DNA from: Methylobacterium amylolyticum
GTDB lineage: Bacteria > Pseudomonadota > Alphaproteobacteria > Rhizobiales > Beijerinckiaceae
DNA length: 64,000 bases
Direction: 5' to 3'
Assembly: GCF_030700245.1 (NCBI RefSeq)
Contig: NZ_JAUYZI010000001.1
Coordinates: 1-64,000, forward strand
Below are positions 1 to 9,752 of the stretch, in pieces (the first letter of the stretch is position 1; each line of letters starts with the position of its first letter). A model generated the notes under the pieces. It had not been told where the DNA came from and did not search any database. It saw only the letters and a list, made by a program, of their open reading frames with translations. The translations under genes were made by a program, and so were the position numbers.

Positions 1-929
1 CCAGTGAGCTCATCTAAAGAGATCGCGACAGCCATATCGTCTCACACGCCCCAGCCTCAGCCAGGGCCGCAAGGACAAAACGCCGCCCGCGTCTCCCTTC
101 CTCTTTCCAACAATGTCAAAGATCGGGGCATCGGTCGAACCGGCACCCACCCCACACGCCACGGACCGACCCACACCCGGCAAAACCACCGCCAGGCACG
201 CCCCAGTCCATTGTCGGTAGAGACGCCCGCCTCGCCAATCCCGACCGCAGCCAGATACCGGAGACAGACAATCCAGCGCCCGGTCCACTCCCGCGGCCGG
301 CGCCGATGAGCGGGGTATACGGACGCGATCCGGAGCCGTCAAGCGCCTTTTCCGGGCCGGGCCGATTTTCCTGCCCCGCTTCGATGACGCCCGCGTGACG
401 GGCGGCTTCGGAGGGAGGCGATGGCCACGGACCACGCGCTCGGGGTCTATGGCCGCCGCGGCTGCGCGCGTTCGCTGAACGGCCAGCGCGTGCCTGCGCG
501 ATCGACCGGAGCCGCATCGGGGAATTCGGGGTCGGAGAGGCTACGGCAGAGGTTCGGCGACCATGCATCGGGAGGCGATTATCGCCTTTCCCGCATCGCG
601 CGCAGGTGTTTCGTCCCAGGACACGGCTGATCGGAAGAAGATCGATCCGGTCGCCAGCGTATCGGTGCGGCATCTCGCTCGAACCTCGTCGTCTATCGCC
701 GGTCCGCCGCGCGACGTCTGTTTCGCATAATGCGTGAAGCCCGGATCGCTCTTCTTCGGATCACGTCCGGATCGGCACGATCCTCTCGAAACGGCGCCGC
801 ATTTAAAAGACGGTTTCATTGACCGGAACGGGCGCCGATCGCCATTCTCGGGGGCATCGAACCGCCCACCCGGACGACGAGCGGGCCACGAACCCGCCGC
901 CCCGGCCTCCACCCCGGAAAGCCCTCTCC
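1..929. other. No supportable gene; upstream region of the sulfonate operon
   Basis: Open frames exist on both strands, but they are Arg/Pro-rich, overlap each other and match no family I know. The only one with a good Shine-Dalgarno (a GGAGGGAGG run ending just before an ATG at 421) would give a 69-residue product with no hydrophobic segment or motif, so I do not call it. The 3' part (about 640-929) is the likely place for the promoter of the ssu operon that starts at 930. Confidence 0.5.
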
Positions 930-1508
930 ATGACACGACCGAGACTCGTCGGCCTGAGCGCCAACGTGCAGCGCCCCTCGAAGACCCGCACCCTGGTGGA
1001 GGCGGTGCTGCGGGAGACCGCGGCGCGGACGCAGGTCGAGGGCCGCGTGTTCGACTTCGTCGATGCCGGCACCGGCCTCGGCGCCGCCTGGACCCGCGAC
1101 CAGCTCCCGCTGCCCGCCCGGCGGATCGTCGAGGCGATCGAGGGTGCGGACGGGCTGATCGTCGGCTCGCCGGTCTACAAGGGCGCCTATACCGGCCTGT
1201 TCAAGCACCTGTTCGACCTCGTCGATCCGGGCGCGCTCGCCCACAAGCCGGTGGCGATCGTCGCCACGGGCGGGGGCGCCCGCCACGCGCTCGTGGTCGA
1301 ACACGCCTTCCGGCCGCTGTTCGGCTTCTTCGGCGCGCTTCAGATCCCCACCGCCGTCTACGCCTCGGACGCCGAGTTCACCGACGGCGCGCTGACCGAC
1401 CCGGGGGTGCGCGGCCGGGTCGTCCAGGCGGGCGAGCAGCTCGCCGGGTTGCTGGCGCACACGGCGGCCGCCACCGGGGAGCCGGTCGCGCTGGCGGCGG
1501 GGCGCTGA
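930..1508 (+). CDS. ssuE: NAD(P)H-dependent FMN reductase, SsuE/MsuE type
   Basis: This 192-residue protein is predicted to reduce FMN with NAD(P)H and pass FMNH2 to the alkanesulfonate monooxygenase encoded at 5249. It starts with the flavodoxin-like first strand and phosphate-binding loop (LVGLSANVQRPSKTRTL), and a GSPVYKGAYTGLFKHLFDL stretch follows near residue 75, the flavin-binding loop typical of SsuE/MsuE. Length fits the family. The open frame runs about 37 codons further upstream, but that extension is Arg/Pro-rich and unlike the family, so the ATG at 930 is preferred. It is the first gene of the ssu cluster, three bases before the next start. The family call and pathway are well supported by context; choosing SsuE over MsuE is inference. 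Confidence 0.88.
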   Translation: MTRPRLVGLSANVQRPSKTRTLVEAVLRETAARTQVEGRVFDFVDAGTGLGAAWTRDQLPLPARRIVEAIEGADGLIVGSPVYKGAYTGLFKHLFDLVDPGALAHKPVAIVATGGGARHALVVEHAFRPLFGFFGALQIPTAVYASDAEFTDGALTDPGVRGRVVQAGEQLAGLLAHTAAATGEPVALAAGR

Positions 1509-1511
1509 CGC

Positions 1512-2462
1512 GTGCTCGCCCGCCGATCCTTCCTCGCCGCGGCGCTCGCCGCCGTGCCGGCCCTGCGCGGCGCCCGCGCCGCCGTGCCCGGATCGCTGCG
1601 CATCGGCTACCAGCGCAACGGCATCCTCGTGGTCGCCAAGCAGCAGGGCGTGATCGAGGCGGCCCTGGACAAGCTCGGCTACCGGGTGCGCTGGACCGAG
1701 TTCTCGTTCGGGCCGCCGCTCCTCGAAGCGCTCGCCCTCGACGGGATCGATCTCGGCCAGACCGGCGACGCGCCGCCGATCTTCGCCCAGGCCGCGCGGG
1801 CGAACCTCGTCTACGCGGCGGCGCAGGAGGCCGGGGGCTCGGGCATCGCGATCCTGCTGCCGAAGGGCTCGCCGATCCGGACGCTCGCCGACCTCAAGGG
1901 CAGGCGGGTCGCCTTCGCCAAGGCGTCGAGCGCCCACAACCTCACCGTCGCCGCCCTGGAGAAGGCCGGCCTCGGCTACGCGGACATCGAGCCGGTGACG
2001 CTCGCGCCCGCCGACGCCGCGGCGGCGTTCGCCCGCGGCAGCGTCGACGCCTGGACGATCTGGGACCCCTACCTCGCGGTGGCCGAGGCCAGCGACGGCG
2101 TGCGCGTGCTCGTGACCGCCTCGGACATCGCCCGGCAGAACAACTTCTTCCTGGCCAACCGCGGCTTCGCCGAGGGCCACGGCCCCGCGCTGGCGGCGGC
2201 GATCGATGCGCTGGCGGGCGTTGCCCGCTGGTGCACCGAGAACCGCGGCGACGTCGCCGCCATCCTGTCCCAGGGCACCGGCGTGCCGCTGGCGGCGACC
2301 CGCCGCGCGGTCGACCGCACCGACTACGTGCTGGGCCCGGTGAGCCCGCGGGTGGTGGCCGCGCAGCAGGCGGTGGCCCACCGCTTCCACGCCCTCAAGC
2401 TGATCCCCAAGCCGATCCGCATCGCCGACGCGCTGTGGACGCCCCCCGCCCGCAACGGCTGA
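1512..2462 (+). CDS. ssuA: Aliphatic sulfonate ABC transporter substrate-binding protein (first copy)
   Basis: Periplasmic solute-binding protein of 316 residues, predicted to capture alkanesulfonates for the SsuBC importer. The N-terminus (two Arg, a hydrophobic run, then GARAA) is a signal peptide with a likely cleavage after residue 24. The mature part begins GSLRIGYQRNG and carries family-typical segments such as [22 protein letters not shown] and VDAWTIWDPYLA. It starts at GTG, three bases after the ssuE stop; no ATG gives a better signal peptide. It is clearly homologous to the next gene, so the operon holds two adjacent binding proteins for one permease/ATPase pair, which may widen substrate range (inference). 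Confidence 0.9.
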   Translation: MLARRSFLAAALAAVPALRGARAAVPGSLRIGYQRNGILVVAKQQGVIEAALDKLGYRVRWTEFSFGPPLLEALALDGIDLGQTGDAPPIFAQAARANLVYAAAQEAGGSGIAILLPKGSPIRTLADLKGRRVAFAKASSAHNLTVAALEKAGLGYADIEPVTLAPADAAAAFARGSVDAWTIWDPYLAVAEASDGVRVLVTASDIARQNNFFLANRGFAEGHGPALAAAIDALAGVARWCTENRGDVAAILSQGTGVPLAATRRAVDRTDYVLGPVSPRVVAAQQAVAHRFHALKLIPKPIRIADALWTPPARNG

Positions 2463-2478
2463 CCGAACCGGACCGACC

Positions 2479-3498
2479 ATGACCGCGCCCCACGACACCG
2501 ACGCCCGAACGGCCGCCAGAACCGCCGCCTCGGGCGCCGAATCCGCCGGCCTCAGCCGCCGGACGCTGCTCGCCGGCGGTGCCGGCCTCGCCGCCGGGCT
2601 CGCCCTGCGCCCGGCCCGCGCCGCCGCCGGCACCCTGCGCGTCGGCTACCAGAAATACGGCTCCCTGGTCCTGCTGAAGGGCCGCGGCACGCTGGAGCGG
2701 GCGCTGAAGCCCCTGGGCTGGGACGTCGCCTGGGCCGAGTTCCCGTCGGGGCCGCCGCTGCTGGAGGCGCTCAACGCCGGCGCGATCGACTTCGGCACCG
2801 CCGGCGAGGCGCCGCCGATCTTCGCCCAGGCCGCGAGCCCGGACCTGCGCTACGTCGCCAACGAGCCGCCCGCGCCCCGGGGCGAGGCGATCCTCGTGCC
2901 GAAGGACAGCCCGGCCAGGACCGTGGCGGACCTGCGCGGTAGGACGATCGCCCTCAACAAGGGCTCGAACGTCCACTACCTGCTGGTGCGCGCCCTGGAG
3001 AATGCGGGCGTCCCCTACGACGCGGTCAAGCTCGCGTTCCTCGGACCGGCCGACGCCAACGCCGCCTTCGTGCGCGGCTCCGTCGACGCCTGGGTGATCT
3101 GGGACCCCTACCTCGCCGCGGCCGAGCGCGCGACCGGCGCCCGGGTGGTCGCCGACGGCGAGGGGCTGGCGCCGAACCGGCAGTTCTACCTGTCGCGGCG
3201 GGCCTTCGCCGAGGCCCAGCCGGGACTCGTCAAGCAGGTGCTCGCCGGCATCGGCGAGGTCAACGGCTGGGCAGCCGGCAACGCCGCCGCGGTGGCCGCG
3301 GAGTTCGCCCCCGCGGTCGGCATCCCCGCCCCGGTGCTGAAGGTCGCCATCGACCGCCTCTCCTACGGGGTCGCGCCGCTCGACGCCGCGGCGATCGCCG
3401 ACCAGCAGCGGATCGCCGACACCTTCCACGGCCTCGGCCTGATCCCGAAGCCCCTCCGGGTCGCCGACGCGGTCTGGACCCATCCCGACAAGGCCTGA
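2479..3498 (+). CDS. ssuA: Aliphatic sulfonate ABC transporter substrate-binding protein (second copy)
   Basis: A second SsuA-type periplasmic binding protein, 339 residues. The N-terminus has [19 protein letters not shown] after a polar stretch; the SRRTLL segment resembles a twin-arginine signal and cleavage probably follows the ARAA near residue 49. The mature sequence parallels the upstream copy ([46 protein letters not shown]) but differs enough to suggest an old duplication. It lies 16 bases after the first copy and 6 bases before ssuC. The role in sulfonate uptake follows from family and context; the ligand of each paralogue cannot be told from sequence. Confidence 0.9.
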   Translation: MTAPHDTDARTAARTAASGAESAGLSRRTLLAGGAGLAAGLALRPARAAAGTLRVGYQKYGSLVLLKGRGTLERALKPLGWDVAWAEFPSGPPLLEALNAGAIDFGTAGEAPPIFAQAASPDLRYVANEPPAPRGEAILVPKDSPARTVADLRGRTIALNKGSNVHYLLVRALENAGVPYDAVKLAFLGPADANAAFVRGSVDAWVIWDPYLAAAERATGARVVADGEGLAPNRQFYLSRRAFAEAQPGLVKQVLAGIGEVNGWAAGNAAAVAAEFAPAVGIPAPVLKVAIDRLSYGVAPLDAAAIADQQRIADTFHGLGLIPKPLRVADAVWTHPDKA

Positions 3499-3504
3499 CC
3501 CCCG

Positions 3505-4323
3505 ATGCGCGTCGCGCTCTCCACCCGCTCCGGCCCCCCTCCCCTCTTCCGCCCCGTCCTCCGCCTGCGCGAGGCGGCGATCCCGTGGCTCCTGCCGGTG
3601 GCGATCCTCGCCGGGTGGCAGGCCGCGGTCTCCGCCGGCCTCGTCTCGAACCGGTTCATGCCGGCACCCCTCGACGTGGCCCGCGCGGGCATCGAGGCGG
3701 CGCGCACCGGCGAATTGTGGACCAACCTCGGGGTCAGCACCCTGCGGGCGCTCGCCGGCTTCGCGATCGGCGGCGGCATCGGCCTCGCGCTGGGGCTCGC
3801 CAACGGCCTGTCGCGCCTGTCCGAGCGGCTGACCGACACCAGCGTGCAGATGGTGCGCAACGTGCCCCACCTGTCGCTGATCCCGCTGGTGATCCTGTGG
3901 TTCGGCATCGGCGAGGAGGCCAAGCTGTTCCTCGTGGCGCTCGGCGTGTTCTTCCCGATCTACGCCAACACCCTGCACGGCATCCGCTCGGTCGATCCCG
4001 GCCTCGTCGAGATGGGCCGCGTCTACGGCATGTCCCGGGCCGAGCTGTTCCGGCGCGTGGTGCTGCCGGGCGCCCTGCCCTCGATCTTCGTGGGCCTGCG
4101 CTACGCGCTGGGCATCATGTGGCTGACGCTGATCGTCGCCGAGACGATCTCCGCCTCCTCAGGGCTCGGCTACATGGCGATGCAGGCGCGCGAGTTCATG
4201 CTCGTCGACGTCGTCGTGCTGGCGATCCTCATCTACGCGGCGCTCGGCAAGCTCGCCGACGCGCTGACCCGGCAGTTGGAGCGCCGCTGCCTGTCCTGGA
4301 ACCCCGCCTACAGGAGCGCCTGA
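3505..4323 (+). CDS. ssuC: Aliphatic sulfonate ABC transporter permease SsuC
   Basis: Inner-membrane permease of 272 residues with about six hydrophobic helices. The BPD_transp_1 signature loop that docks the ATPase is visible as [20 protein letters not shown] around residues 171-190. It forms the channel of the sulfonate importer together with SsuB, fed by the two SsuA proteins. The ATG start lies 6 bases after the preceding stop, and the TGA overlaps the ATG of ssuB by one base (TGATG), indicating translational coupling. Length and helix pattern match the NitT/TauT/SsuC branch. Confidence 0.93.
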   Translation: MRVALSTRSGPPPLFRPVLRLREAAIPWLLPVAILAGWQAAVSAGLVSNRFMPAPLDVARAGIEAARTGELWTNLGVSTLRALAGFAIGGGIGLALGLANGLSRLSERLTDTSVQMVRNVPHLSLIPLVILWFGIGEEAKLFLVALGVFFPIYANTLHGIRSVDPGLVEMGRVYGMSRAELFRRVVLPGALPSIFVGLRYALGIMWLTLIVAETISASSGLGYMAMQAREFMLVDVVVLAILIYAALGKLADALTRQLERRCLSWNPAYRSA

Positions 4324-5174
4324 TGCTGCTCGACGCCGTCCGCCGCGAGACCGCCGCGGACACCGCCCCCGCGCTCCGGTCCCCCGCCGACGCACCCGTC
4401 CGCCGGCCGGCGCCGGCCGCGTCCGCCCGCGGCATCGCCGTCACCGCCCGCGGCCTGCACAAGGGCTTCGACGGCAACCCGGTCCTCGAAGGGATCGACC
4501 TGTTCCTGCCGGCCGGCGGCTTCACGGCGGTGGTCGGCCGTTCCGGCTGCGGCAAGAGCACCCTGCTGCGCCTGATCCTCGGGCTGGAGACGCCGACCGG
4601 CGGCCGGATCGAGCTCCAGGGACCGGAGGGCGCCGTGCGCCGGTCGGCGCCGCCGAAGCGCATCATGTTCCAGGAGCCGCGCCTGCTGCCCTGGGCCCGG
4701 GTGGTCGACAACGTCGCGGTCGGGCTCGCCGGCCAGGGCTCCCGGGCCGAGCGGCGGCAGCGCGCGCTGGCGGCGCTGGACGAGGTCGGCCTGTCCGACA
4801 AGGCCGGGCAGTGGCCCGCCACCCTCTCCGGCGGCCAGCGCCAGCGGGTCGCGCTGGCCCGCGCCCTCGTCAGCGGGCCGGGCCTGCTGGCGCTCGACGA
4901 GCCGCTGGGGGCGCTGGACGCCCTGACCCGGATCGGCATGCAGGACCTGATCGAGCGGATCTGGCGGGCGCAAGGGTTCACCGCCGTGCTCGTCACCCAC
5001 GACGTCGCCGAGGCGGTGGCGCTGGCCGACCGCATCCTCGTCGTCGACGCGGGCCGCATCGCCCTCGACCTGCGGGTGGACGTGCCGCGCCCGCGCCGAC
5101 GCGGCGATCCCGAACTCGCCGCTCTCGAAGGCCGGATCCTCGATCACCTGCTCGGGACGCCGCAGCCCGCCTGA
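4323..5174 (+). CDS. ssuB: Aliphatic sulfonate ABC transporter ATP-binding protein SsuB
   Basis: ATPase subunit of the sulfonate importer, 283 residues, cytoplasmic face. Walker A is GRSGCGKST (near residue 75), followed by a Q-loop in [10 protein letters not shown], the ABC signature LSGGQRQR, Walker [13 protein letters not shown] and the H-loop THDVAEA. An Ala/Pro/Arg-rich leader of about 35 residues precedes the ATPase fold. A longer frame extends upstream through ssuC, but the TGATG overlap with ssuC fixes the start. It is followed by a 74-base gap before ssuD. Confidence 0.92.
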   Translation: MLLDAVRRETAADTAPALRSPADAPVRRPAPAASARGIAVTARGLHKGFDGNPVLEGIDLFLPAGGFTAVVGRSGCGKSTLLRLILGLETPTGGRIELQGPEGAVRRSAPPKRIMFQEPRLLPWARVVDNVAVGLAGQGSRAERRQRALAALDEVGLSDKAGQWPATLSGGQRQRVALARALVSGPGLLALDEPLGALDALTRIGMQDLIERIWRAQGFTAVLVTHDVAEAVALADRILVVDAGRIALDLRVDVPRPRRRGDPELAALEGRILDHLLGTPQPA

Positions 5175-5248
5175 CTTTTTCGGACCTCATCGCGCGCCCG
5201 CCCGGACGGCCTTCGCCCCGGCGGGTCGTCCCGTTCAGGAGCAATCCC

Positions 5249-6424
5249 ATGACCGCATCGACCGACGGCCGCACCGACGTCCTCTGGTTCCTGCCCACGC
5301 ACGGCGACGGGCGCTATCTCGGCGCCGCAGACGGGGCCCGCGAAGTGTCCCTCAGTTACCTCCGGCAGATCGCGCAGGGCGCGGACGACCTCGGCTATTA
5401 CGGCGTGCTGCTGCCGACCGGGCGCTCCTGCGAGGATTCCTGGGTGATCGCCTCGGCGCTGGCGCCGCTGACCCGCAACCTGCGCTTCCTCGTCGCCGTC
5501 CGCCCCGGCCTTCAGGAGCCGTCGGCCGCCGCGCGCATGGCCGCGACGCTCGACCGGATCTCGGACGGGCGGCTCCTGATCAACGTCGTCACCGGCGGCG
5601 ATCCGGTGGAGCTCGCGGGCGACGGCGTGTTCCTGTCCCACGACGAGCGCTACGCCGTCACGCACGAGTTCCTGCACATCTGGCGCCGGCTGCTCTCGGG
5701 CGAGACCGTGACCTTCGAGGGCCGGCACCTGCGCACGCGGGACGGCCGGGCGCTGTTCCCGCCGGTGCAGAAGCCCTACCCGCCGCTCTACTTCGGCGGC
5801 TCGTCGCCCGCCGGCATGGCGGTCGCCGCCGAGCACTGCGACGTCTACCTCACCTGGGGCGAGCCCCCGGAGCAGGTGGCCGAGAAGATCGCCGCCGCCC
5901 GCGCCGCCGCGGAGAGAAAGGGAAAGACCTTCTCCTACGGGATCCGCCTCCACGTCATCGTGCGCGAGACCGAGGCTGCGGCCTGGGACGCCGCCGAGAG
6001 CCTGATCTCGCGGCTCGACGACGCCACCATCGCCCGGGCCCAGGAGACGCTGAAGCGGCAGGATTCGGTCGGCCAGAGCCGGATGATGGCCCTGCACGGC
6101 GGCAAGCGCGACAACCTCGTGGTGGCGCCGAACCTGTGGGCCGGCGTCGGCCTCGTGCGCGGCGGGGCGGGCACGGCGCTGGTCGGCTCGGCCGATCAGG
6201 TGGCCGACCGGATGAAGGCCTACATCGATCTCGGCATCGACCGCTTCATCCTCTCGGGCTACCCGCACCTGGAGGAGGCCTACCGCTTCGCCGAGCTGGT
6301 CTTCCCGAAGCTGCCGCTTCGCGCCACCACCGGCCGGGCCGGCGGCACCGCCCGCAACGACGGCCCGTTCGGCGAGATCATCGCCAACGACCTCGTGCCG
6401 GAGCGGCGCGCGGCGGGGGGCTAG
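5249..6424 (+). CDS. ssuD: FMNH2-dependent alkanesulfonate monooxygenase
   Basis: Flavin-dependent monooxygenase of the bacterial-luciferase (LLM) family, 391 residues. It is predicted to cleave the C-S bond of alkanesulfonates with FMNH2 from SsuE and O2, giving aldehyde and sulfite in the cytoplasm. Family-typical segments are [13 protein letters not shown] at the N-terminus, [20 protein letters not shown] and YFGGSSPAG, and [11 protein letters not shown] near the C-terminus. An AGGAG precedes the ATG at about 10 bases. It is the last gene of the operon and completes the pathway from uptake to sulfite. Confidence 0.94.
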   Translation: MTASTDGRTDVLWFLPTHGDGRYLGAADGAREVSLSYLRQIAQGADDLGYYGVLLPTGRSCEDSWVIASALAPLTRNLRFLVAVRPGLQEPSAAARMAATLDRISDGRLLINVVTGGDPVELAGDGVFLSHDERYAVTHEFLHIWRRLLSGETVTFEGRHLRTRDGRALFPPVQKPYPPLYFGGSSPAGMAVAAEHCDVYLTWGEPPEQVAEKIAAARAAAERKGKTFSYGIRLHVIVRETEAAAWDAAESLISRLDDATIARAQETLKRQDSVGQSRMMALHGGKRDNLVVAPNLWAGVGLVRGGAGTALVGSADQVADRMKAYIDLGIDRFILSGYPHLEEAYRFAELVFPKLPLRATTGRAGGTARNDGPFGEIIANDLVPERRAAGG

Positions 6425-6460
6425 CCTCGCTCCCGTGACAGAGCACGCCTGAGAACGGAC

Positions 6461-7366
6461 TTAGGACGCCCCGCGGGCCTTCACGAAGTCGATGAAGGCC
6501 CGCAGCGGCGCCGGCACCAGCCGCCGCCCGGGATAGTACAGGAACGGCCCCGGGAACGGCTGCCACCACGGCTCCAGCACCGGTTCGAGGGCGCCGCTGT
6601 CGAGGTGCGGCCGCAGCCAGCCCTCGAACAGGTGGATGACCCCGCCGCCCGCGAGCGCCGCCGCCACGGCGAGGTCGGTGCCCGCGCCGATCCGCACCGT
6701 GAGCGGCCCGGACACGTCCACCCGCACCACCGCGCCGTCGCGCTCGAACTCCCACGGCGCGGCGGCGCCGGTGCTGAAGCGCCCGCGCAGGCAGGCGTGA
6801 CCCAGGAGATCGCGCGGGTGCTCCGGCCGGCCGCGGCCGTCGAGATAGGCGGGGGCGGCCGCGGTGGCGAAGCGGTCGATTCGCGGCCCGATCGGCACGG
6901 CGATCATGTCGCCCTCCAGCCGCTCGCCGTAGCGGATGCCGGCGTCGTAGCCGGCGGCGAGCAGGTCCACGAGGCTGTCCTCGGCGGCGATCTCCAGCCG
7001 GATCCCGGGATGGGCGGCGAGGAAGGGCGGCACCAGCGCGGGCAGGATGAGGCGCGCCGCCACCACCGGCACGGTGAGCCGCAGCGTCCCGGCCGGCCGG
7101 TCGCGCGAGCCGGACACCTCGTCGACGGCCGCCTCGACCTCGGCGAGCGCGGGCCCGAGCCGGTCGAGCAGGCGGGCGCCGGCCTCCGTGGGCGCGACGC
7201 TGCGGGTCGTCCGGTGCAGCAGGCGCACCCCGAGCCCCGCCTCCAGGCGGCGCACCGCCTCGCTCAGGCCCGAGGCGCTGACCCCGCCGGCGCGGGCGGC
7301 CTCGCGGAAGCCCCCGGCCCGCGCCACCGCCGCGAGGGCGCTGAGGTCCCCGAGATCCGCCCCCAT
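6461..7366 (-). CDS. LysR-family transcriptional regulator
   Basis: A 301-residue LysR-type regulator with an N-terminal winged helix (about residues 1-60, including FREAARAGGVSASGLSEAV) and a LysR substrate-binding domain from about residue 90. The end is compact and lacks extra domains. A much longer frame runs upstream across the next gene, but the ATG at 7366 begins exactly where LysR proteins start. It is transcribed divergently from the aldo/keto reductase with 111 bases between them, the usual arrangement for a LysR regulator and its target; the effector is unknown. Confidence 0.9.
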   Translation of the reverse strand: MGADLGDLSALAAVARAGGFREAARAGGVSASGLSEAVRRLEAGLGVRLLHRTTRSVAPTEAGARLLDRLGPALAEVEAAVDEVSGSRDRPAGTLRLTVPVVAARLILPALVPPFLAAHPGIRLEIAAEDSLVDLLAAGYDAGIRYGERLEGDMIAVPIGPRIDRFATAAAPAYLDGRGRPEHPRDLLGHACLRGRFSTGAAAPWEFERDGAVVRVDVSGPLTVRIGAGTDLAVAAALAGGGVIHLFEGWLRPHLDSGALEPVLEPWWQPFPGPFLYYPGRRLVPAPLRAFIDFVKARGAS

Positions 7367-7477
7367 CGCCGTCCCGCATCCTCTGTTCGAAATTCCGCAC
7401 GGCCTGTCCGGACTGTGCACGATTATCGCCGCGGCCGTCCCGGTCCATCTGGTGCCCACCCGACACGGAGACGCGCG
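7367..7477. promoter_or_regulatory. Divergent promoter region between lysR-type gene and aldo/keto reductase
   Basis: This 111-base gap between two outward-facing starts must hold both promoters and probably the regulator's site. A local AT-richer patch with short dyads (TTCGAAATTCCGC, TGTCCGGAC, TGTGCACGA) lies near 7386-7425, but no single convincing T-N11-A box stands out. Confidence 0.4.
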
Positions 7478-8359
7478 ATGACCACGATCGATCAGGCCGG
7501 CACCTTCACCCTCGGCGACCGCACCGTGCGCCGCCTCGGCTACGGCGCCATGCAGCTCGCCGGGCCCGGCGTGTTCGGGCCGCCGAAGGACCGCGACGCG
7601 GCGCTGGCGGTGCTGCGCGCGGCGGTGGCGGCGGGCGTGAACCACATCGACACCAGCGACTTCTACGGCCCGCACGTGACCAACCGGATCATCCGCGAGG
7701 CGCTGCACCCCTACCCTGCCGACCTCGTGATCGTGACCAAGGTCGGCGCCAAGCGCGGGCCGGACGGCTCCTGGGACCCGGCCTTCTCGGCCGACGACCT
7801 CGCCCGGGCGGTGGAGGACAACCTGCGCCATCTCGGCCTCGACGCGCTGGAGGTGGTGAATTTCCGCGCGATGCTCGGCGACGGCCACGGCCCGCACGAG
7901 GGGTCGATCGCCGAGCCGCTCTCCGCCCTGGTCGGATTGCGGGAGCGCGGGCTGATCCGCCACATCGGCCTCAGCAACGTCACGGCCGCGCAGGTCGCCG
8001 AGGGCCAGGGCCTGTGCCCGATCGCCTGCGTGCAGAACGCCTACAACCTCGCGCAGCGGGGCGACGACGCCCTGGTCGACGACCTCGCCCGGGCCGGCAT
8101 CGCCTACGTGCCGTTCTTCCCGCTGGGCGGCTTCTCGCCGCTGCAATCGAAGACCCTCTCGGAGGTCGCCGCCGGCCTCGGCGCCGCGCCGATGCAGGTG
8201 GCGCTGGCGTGGCTGCTGGCGCGGTCGCCCAACATCCTGCTGATCCCCGGCACGTCCTCGGCCGCCCATCTCCGTGAGAACCTCGCCGCCGCCGACCTCG
8301 TTCTGCCGGAGGCGGCGCGCGCGGCCCTCGACGGCGTCGGCGCGGACCGCGACGCCTGA
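7478..8359 (+). CDS. Aldo/keto reductase
   Basis: NADPH-dependent (beta/alpha)8 oxidoreductase, 293 residues. RRLGYGAMQLAG opens the barrel, NHIDTSDFYGPHVTNRIIRE carries the catalytic Asp and Tyr, VIVTKVG the Lys, and LLIPGTSSAAHLREN the C-terminal NADP-binding loop. The usual active-site His strand reads LEVVNFR, so His is replaced by Asn, as in the PdxI/YdbC-type branch of the family. The ATG follows an ACACGGAGACG ribosome site. The neighbouring divergent LysR gene is the probable regulator. The substrate cannot be predicted. Confidence 0.88.
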   Translation: MTTIDQAGTFTLGDRTVRRLGYGAMQLAGPGVFGPPKDRDAALAVLRAAVAAGVNHIDTSDFYGPHVTNRIIREALHPYPADLVIVTKVGAKRGPDGSWDPAFSADDLARAVEDNLRHLGLDALEVVNFRAMLGDGHGPHEGSIAEPLSALVGLRERGLIRHIGLSNVTAAQVAEGQGLCPIACVQNAYNLAQRGDDALVDDLARAGIAYVPFFPLGGFSPLQSKTLSEVAAGLGAAPMQVALAWLLARSPNILLIPGTSSAAHLRENLAAADLVLPEAARAALDGVGADRDA

Positions 8360-8490
8360 GCCGTCCCGGGATCCCAGGATGACAGGATCCGGGGATCCTG
8401 CCGTGCGGGTGCCCGGCGGGACCCCGCTCCGCCGCGTGCGGGGGTTGCACCCCGCGCCGGTCCGGCGCAGGCGGTGGCGGAGGGCCGCGC

Positions 8491-8805
8491 ATGGGCGGCG
8501 CCGAGACGGTTGGAGACGAGACCGAGGTGAACCCCGTCGCGCTGTTCACGATGTTCGCCTTCATGGCCGGCTGGCTCGTCCTGGCCGGCCTCACCGCGTT
8601 CTCCGGGCGCTTCGCCCTGCTGCTGCTGCTCCTGCTCGCGACGCTCGCGCTGTTCTTCTACGTCCCGTGGGTCCGGCTGCGGGCCGGCGCGATCCAGCGC
8701 CCCGGCCTGCCCACCCGCATCTGGGTCAACGGCGCGATGGTCGCGGTCTGCCTCGCGACCTGCGCCGCACTCGGCTGGGCGATCATCCGGCGGATCGGCG
8801 GTTAG
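8491..8805 (+). CDS. Small integral membrane protein, function unknown
   Basis: A 104-residue protein with a short acidic N-terminus and three hydrophobic helices, at about residues 17-38, 43-63 and 80-98. The second begins FALLLLLLLATLALFF. No enzyme motif or conserved polar pattern is visible. The reading frame is supported by the clean alternation of hydrophobic and basic segments, which does not occur in the other frames. No operon partner is evident; the nearest gene on the same strand begins 168 bases later. Confidence 0.6.
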   Translation: MGGAETVGDETEVNPVALFTMFAFMAGWLVLAGLTAFSGRFALLLLLLLATLALFFYVPWVRLRAGAIQRPGLPTRIWVNGAMVAVCLATCAALGWAIIRRIGG

Positions 8806-8973
8806 GAACGCCCCGCCGCCTCGGGATGGCGCCCCCCGGGGTCCCGCGCGGCCGGCTGAGCGGCGCGTGCACCGGCGCACCGAGCCCCGCCCACGCTGGA
8901 TCCATACCGCACGCCTCTCGACACCCGGGCGCGCGGCGGACCGCGCGGCCCGCCGAAGCGGACAGGGGCTCAC

Positions 8974-9135
8974 ATGCCGGGATCGGCTTGGCTCGCGTTC
9001 CATTCCCTGGCGGCGGATCCGTTTCCGCCCTGGGCCGCTTGGGTGCCCGGGGGGCTGATCGCCGCCTCGGTCGGGCTGCTCGGCTGGCTGGTCTGGACGG
9101 TCGTCCTCGACGAGCGTCGCGACCGCAGGGGCTGA
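8974..9135 (+). CDS. 53-residue single-pass membrane protein
   Basis: A short frame of 53 residues with one strong hydrophobic helix (about residues 26-45, GGLIAASVGLLGWLVWTVVL) followed by a charged tail DERRDRRG. Aromatic residues (W20, W23) precede the helix. The codon pattern is coding-like, but no homologue is recognised. A weak GACAGGGG lies upstream of the ATG. The stop is followed within 20 bases by a RIME-like repeat. Confidence 0.5.
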   Translation: MPGSAWLAFHSLAADPFPPWAAWVPGGLIAASVGLLGWLVWTVVLDERRDRRG

Positions 9136-9154
9136 CGGCCCCCGGCCGGGCTGC

Positions 9155-9225
9155 CTTGGAGCGCTCACCGCCGAAGTGGATGCCGGTTCGGCGAAAGAGA
9201 GCGCGTCAAAACAAGGACTTGGAGT
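9155..9225 (+). repeat. RIME-like intergenic repeat, copy 1
   Basis: An approximately 70-base segment (core CCGAAGTGGATGCCGGTTCG, then GCGAAAGAGAGCGCGTC and AACAAGGA) recurs nearly unchanged in inverted orientation at 39466-39537. The pattern of a GAGCGC start, a CGAAGTGGAT.CCGGTTCG centre and an AAACAAG end is that of the RIME-type intergenic repeats known in Rhizobiales. It sits just after the stop of the 53-residue protein. Confidence 0.8.
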
Positions 9226-9331
9226 CGAGCACGATTGCAACGCGATCGGGAACGGCTCCAGCGGGCGCGGAGACACCTTCGCCGACCCCGGCGTCGGGCG
9301 GGGCGGCACGGAACGGGCGCGGAGCGACGCG

Positions 9332-9601
9332 ATGATCAGAACCTATGCCGTGCTCGCCCCGATGCTGGTCGCGTTCCCCGCCGTGGTTTGGGGCTGGGGC
9401 GTTCCGGGATGCGCCAACCTCCCCGCCTACAACCGCGCGCTCGGCGCCCTCCAGGGCATGACCAGCGCCTGCGACATGAGCGTCGCGGAGGCCCGGCGCA
9501 TCGTCGCGTCCCATGACGGGGTGCCGGCCGCGCCCCCGCAGGCCGCGCCGCCCCCGGCCGGCCACCGCCGACATCGCGGCACGCGCCCGCGCCGCCGCTG
9601 A
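9332..9601 (+). CDS. Small exported protein, function unknown
   Basis: An 89-residue product beginning MIRTYAVLAPMLVAFPAVVW, a likely signal peptide or anchor, followed by a mature part with two cysteines (C25 and C46, possibly a disulfide) and an Ala/Pro-rich, basic tail. The open frame extends upstream through the RIME-like repeat, so the ATG at 9332, which places the hydrophobic segment at the N-terminus, is the sensible start. No family recognised. Confidence 0.5.
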   Translation: MIRTYAVLAPMLVAFPAVVWGWGVPGCANLPAYNRALGALQGMTSACDMSVAEARRIVASHDGVPAAPPQAAPPPAGHRRHRGTRPRRR

Positions 9602-9752
9602 GGGCGCAGCGTGCCCGGCGATCGCGTCGACGGGCTCGGGCGACGCAGGCCGCGGCGCGAGCGCTCTCCGCCGCGGGGACCGATGGGACCGATCCCGATC
9701 CGCGGCTCGTCACCCTCGCGCCGCCCTGCTTTCCAGACCGGCGGGAAAAACC

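Noticed and set aside
421..630. 69-residue frame with a good ribosome site before ssuE
   Set aside because: No motif, hydrophobicity or family pattern; composition is like non-coding GC-rich sequence.
816..2633. Very long minus-strand frame opposite the ssuE/ssuA genes (and similar ones throughout)
   Set aside because: Antisense open frames are expected in GC-rich coding DNA; these are Arg/Gly/His-rich without motifs and lie opposite well-recognised genes.
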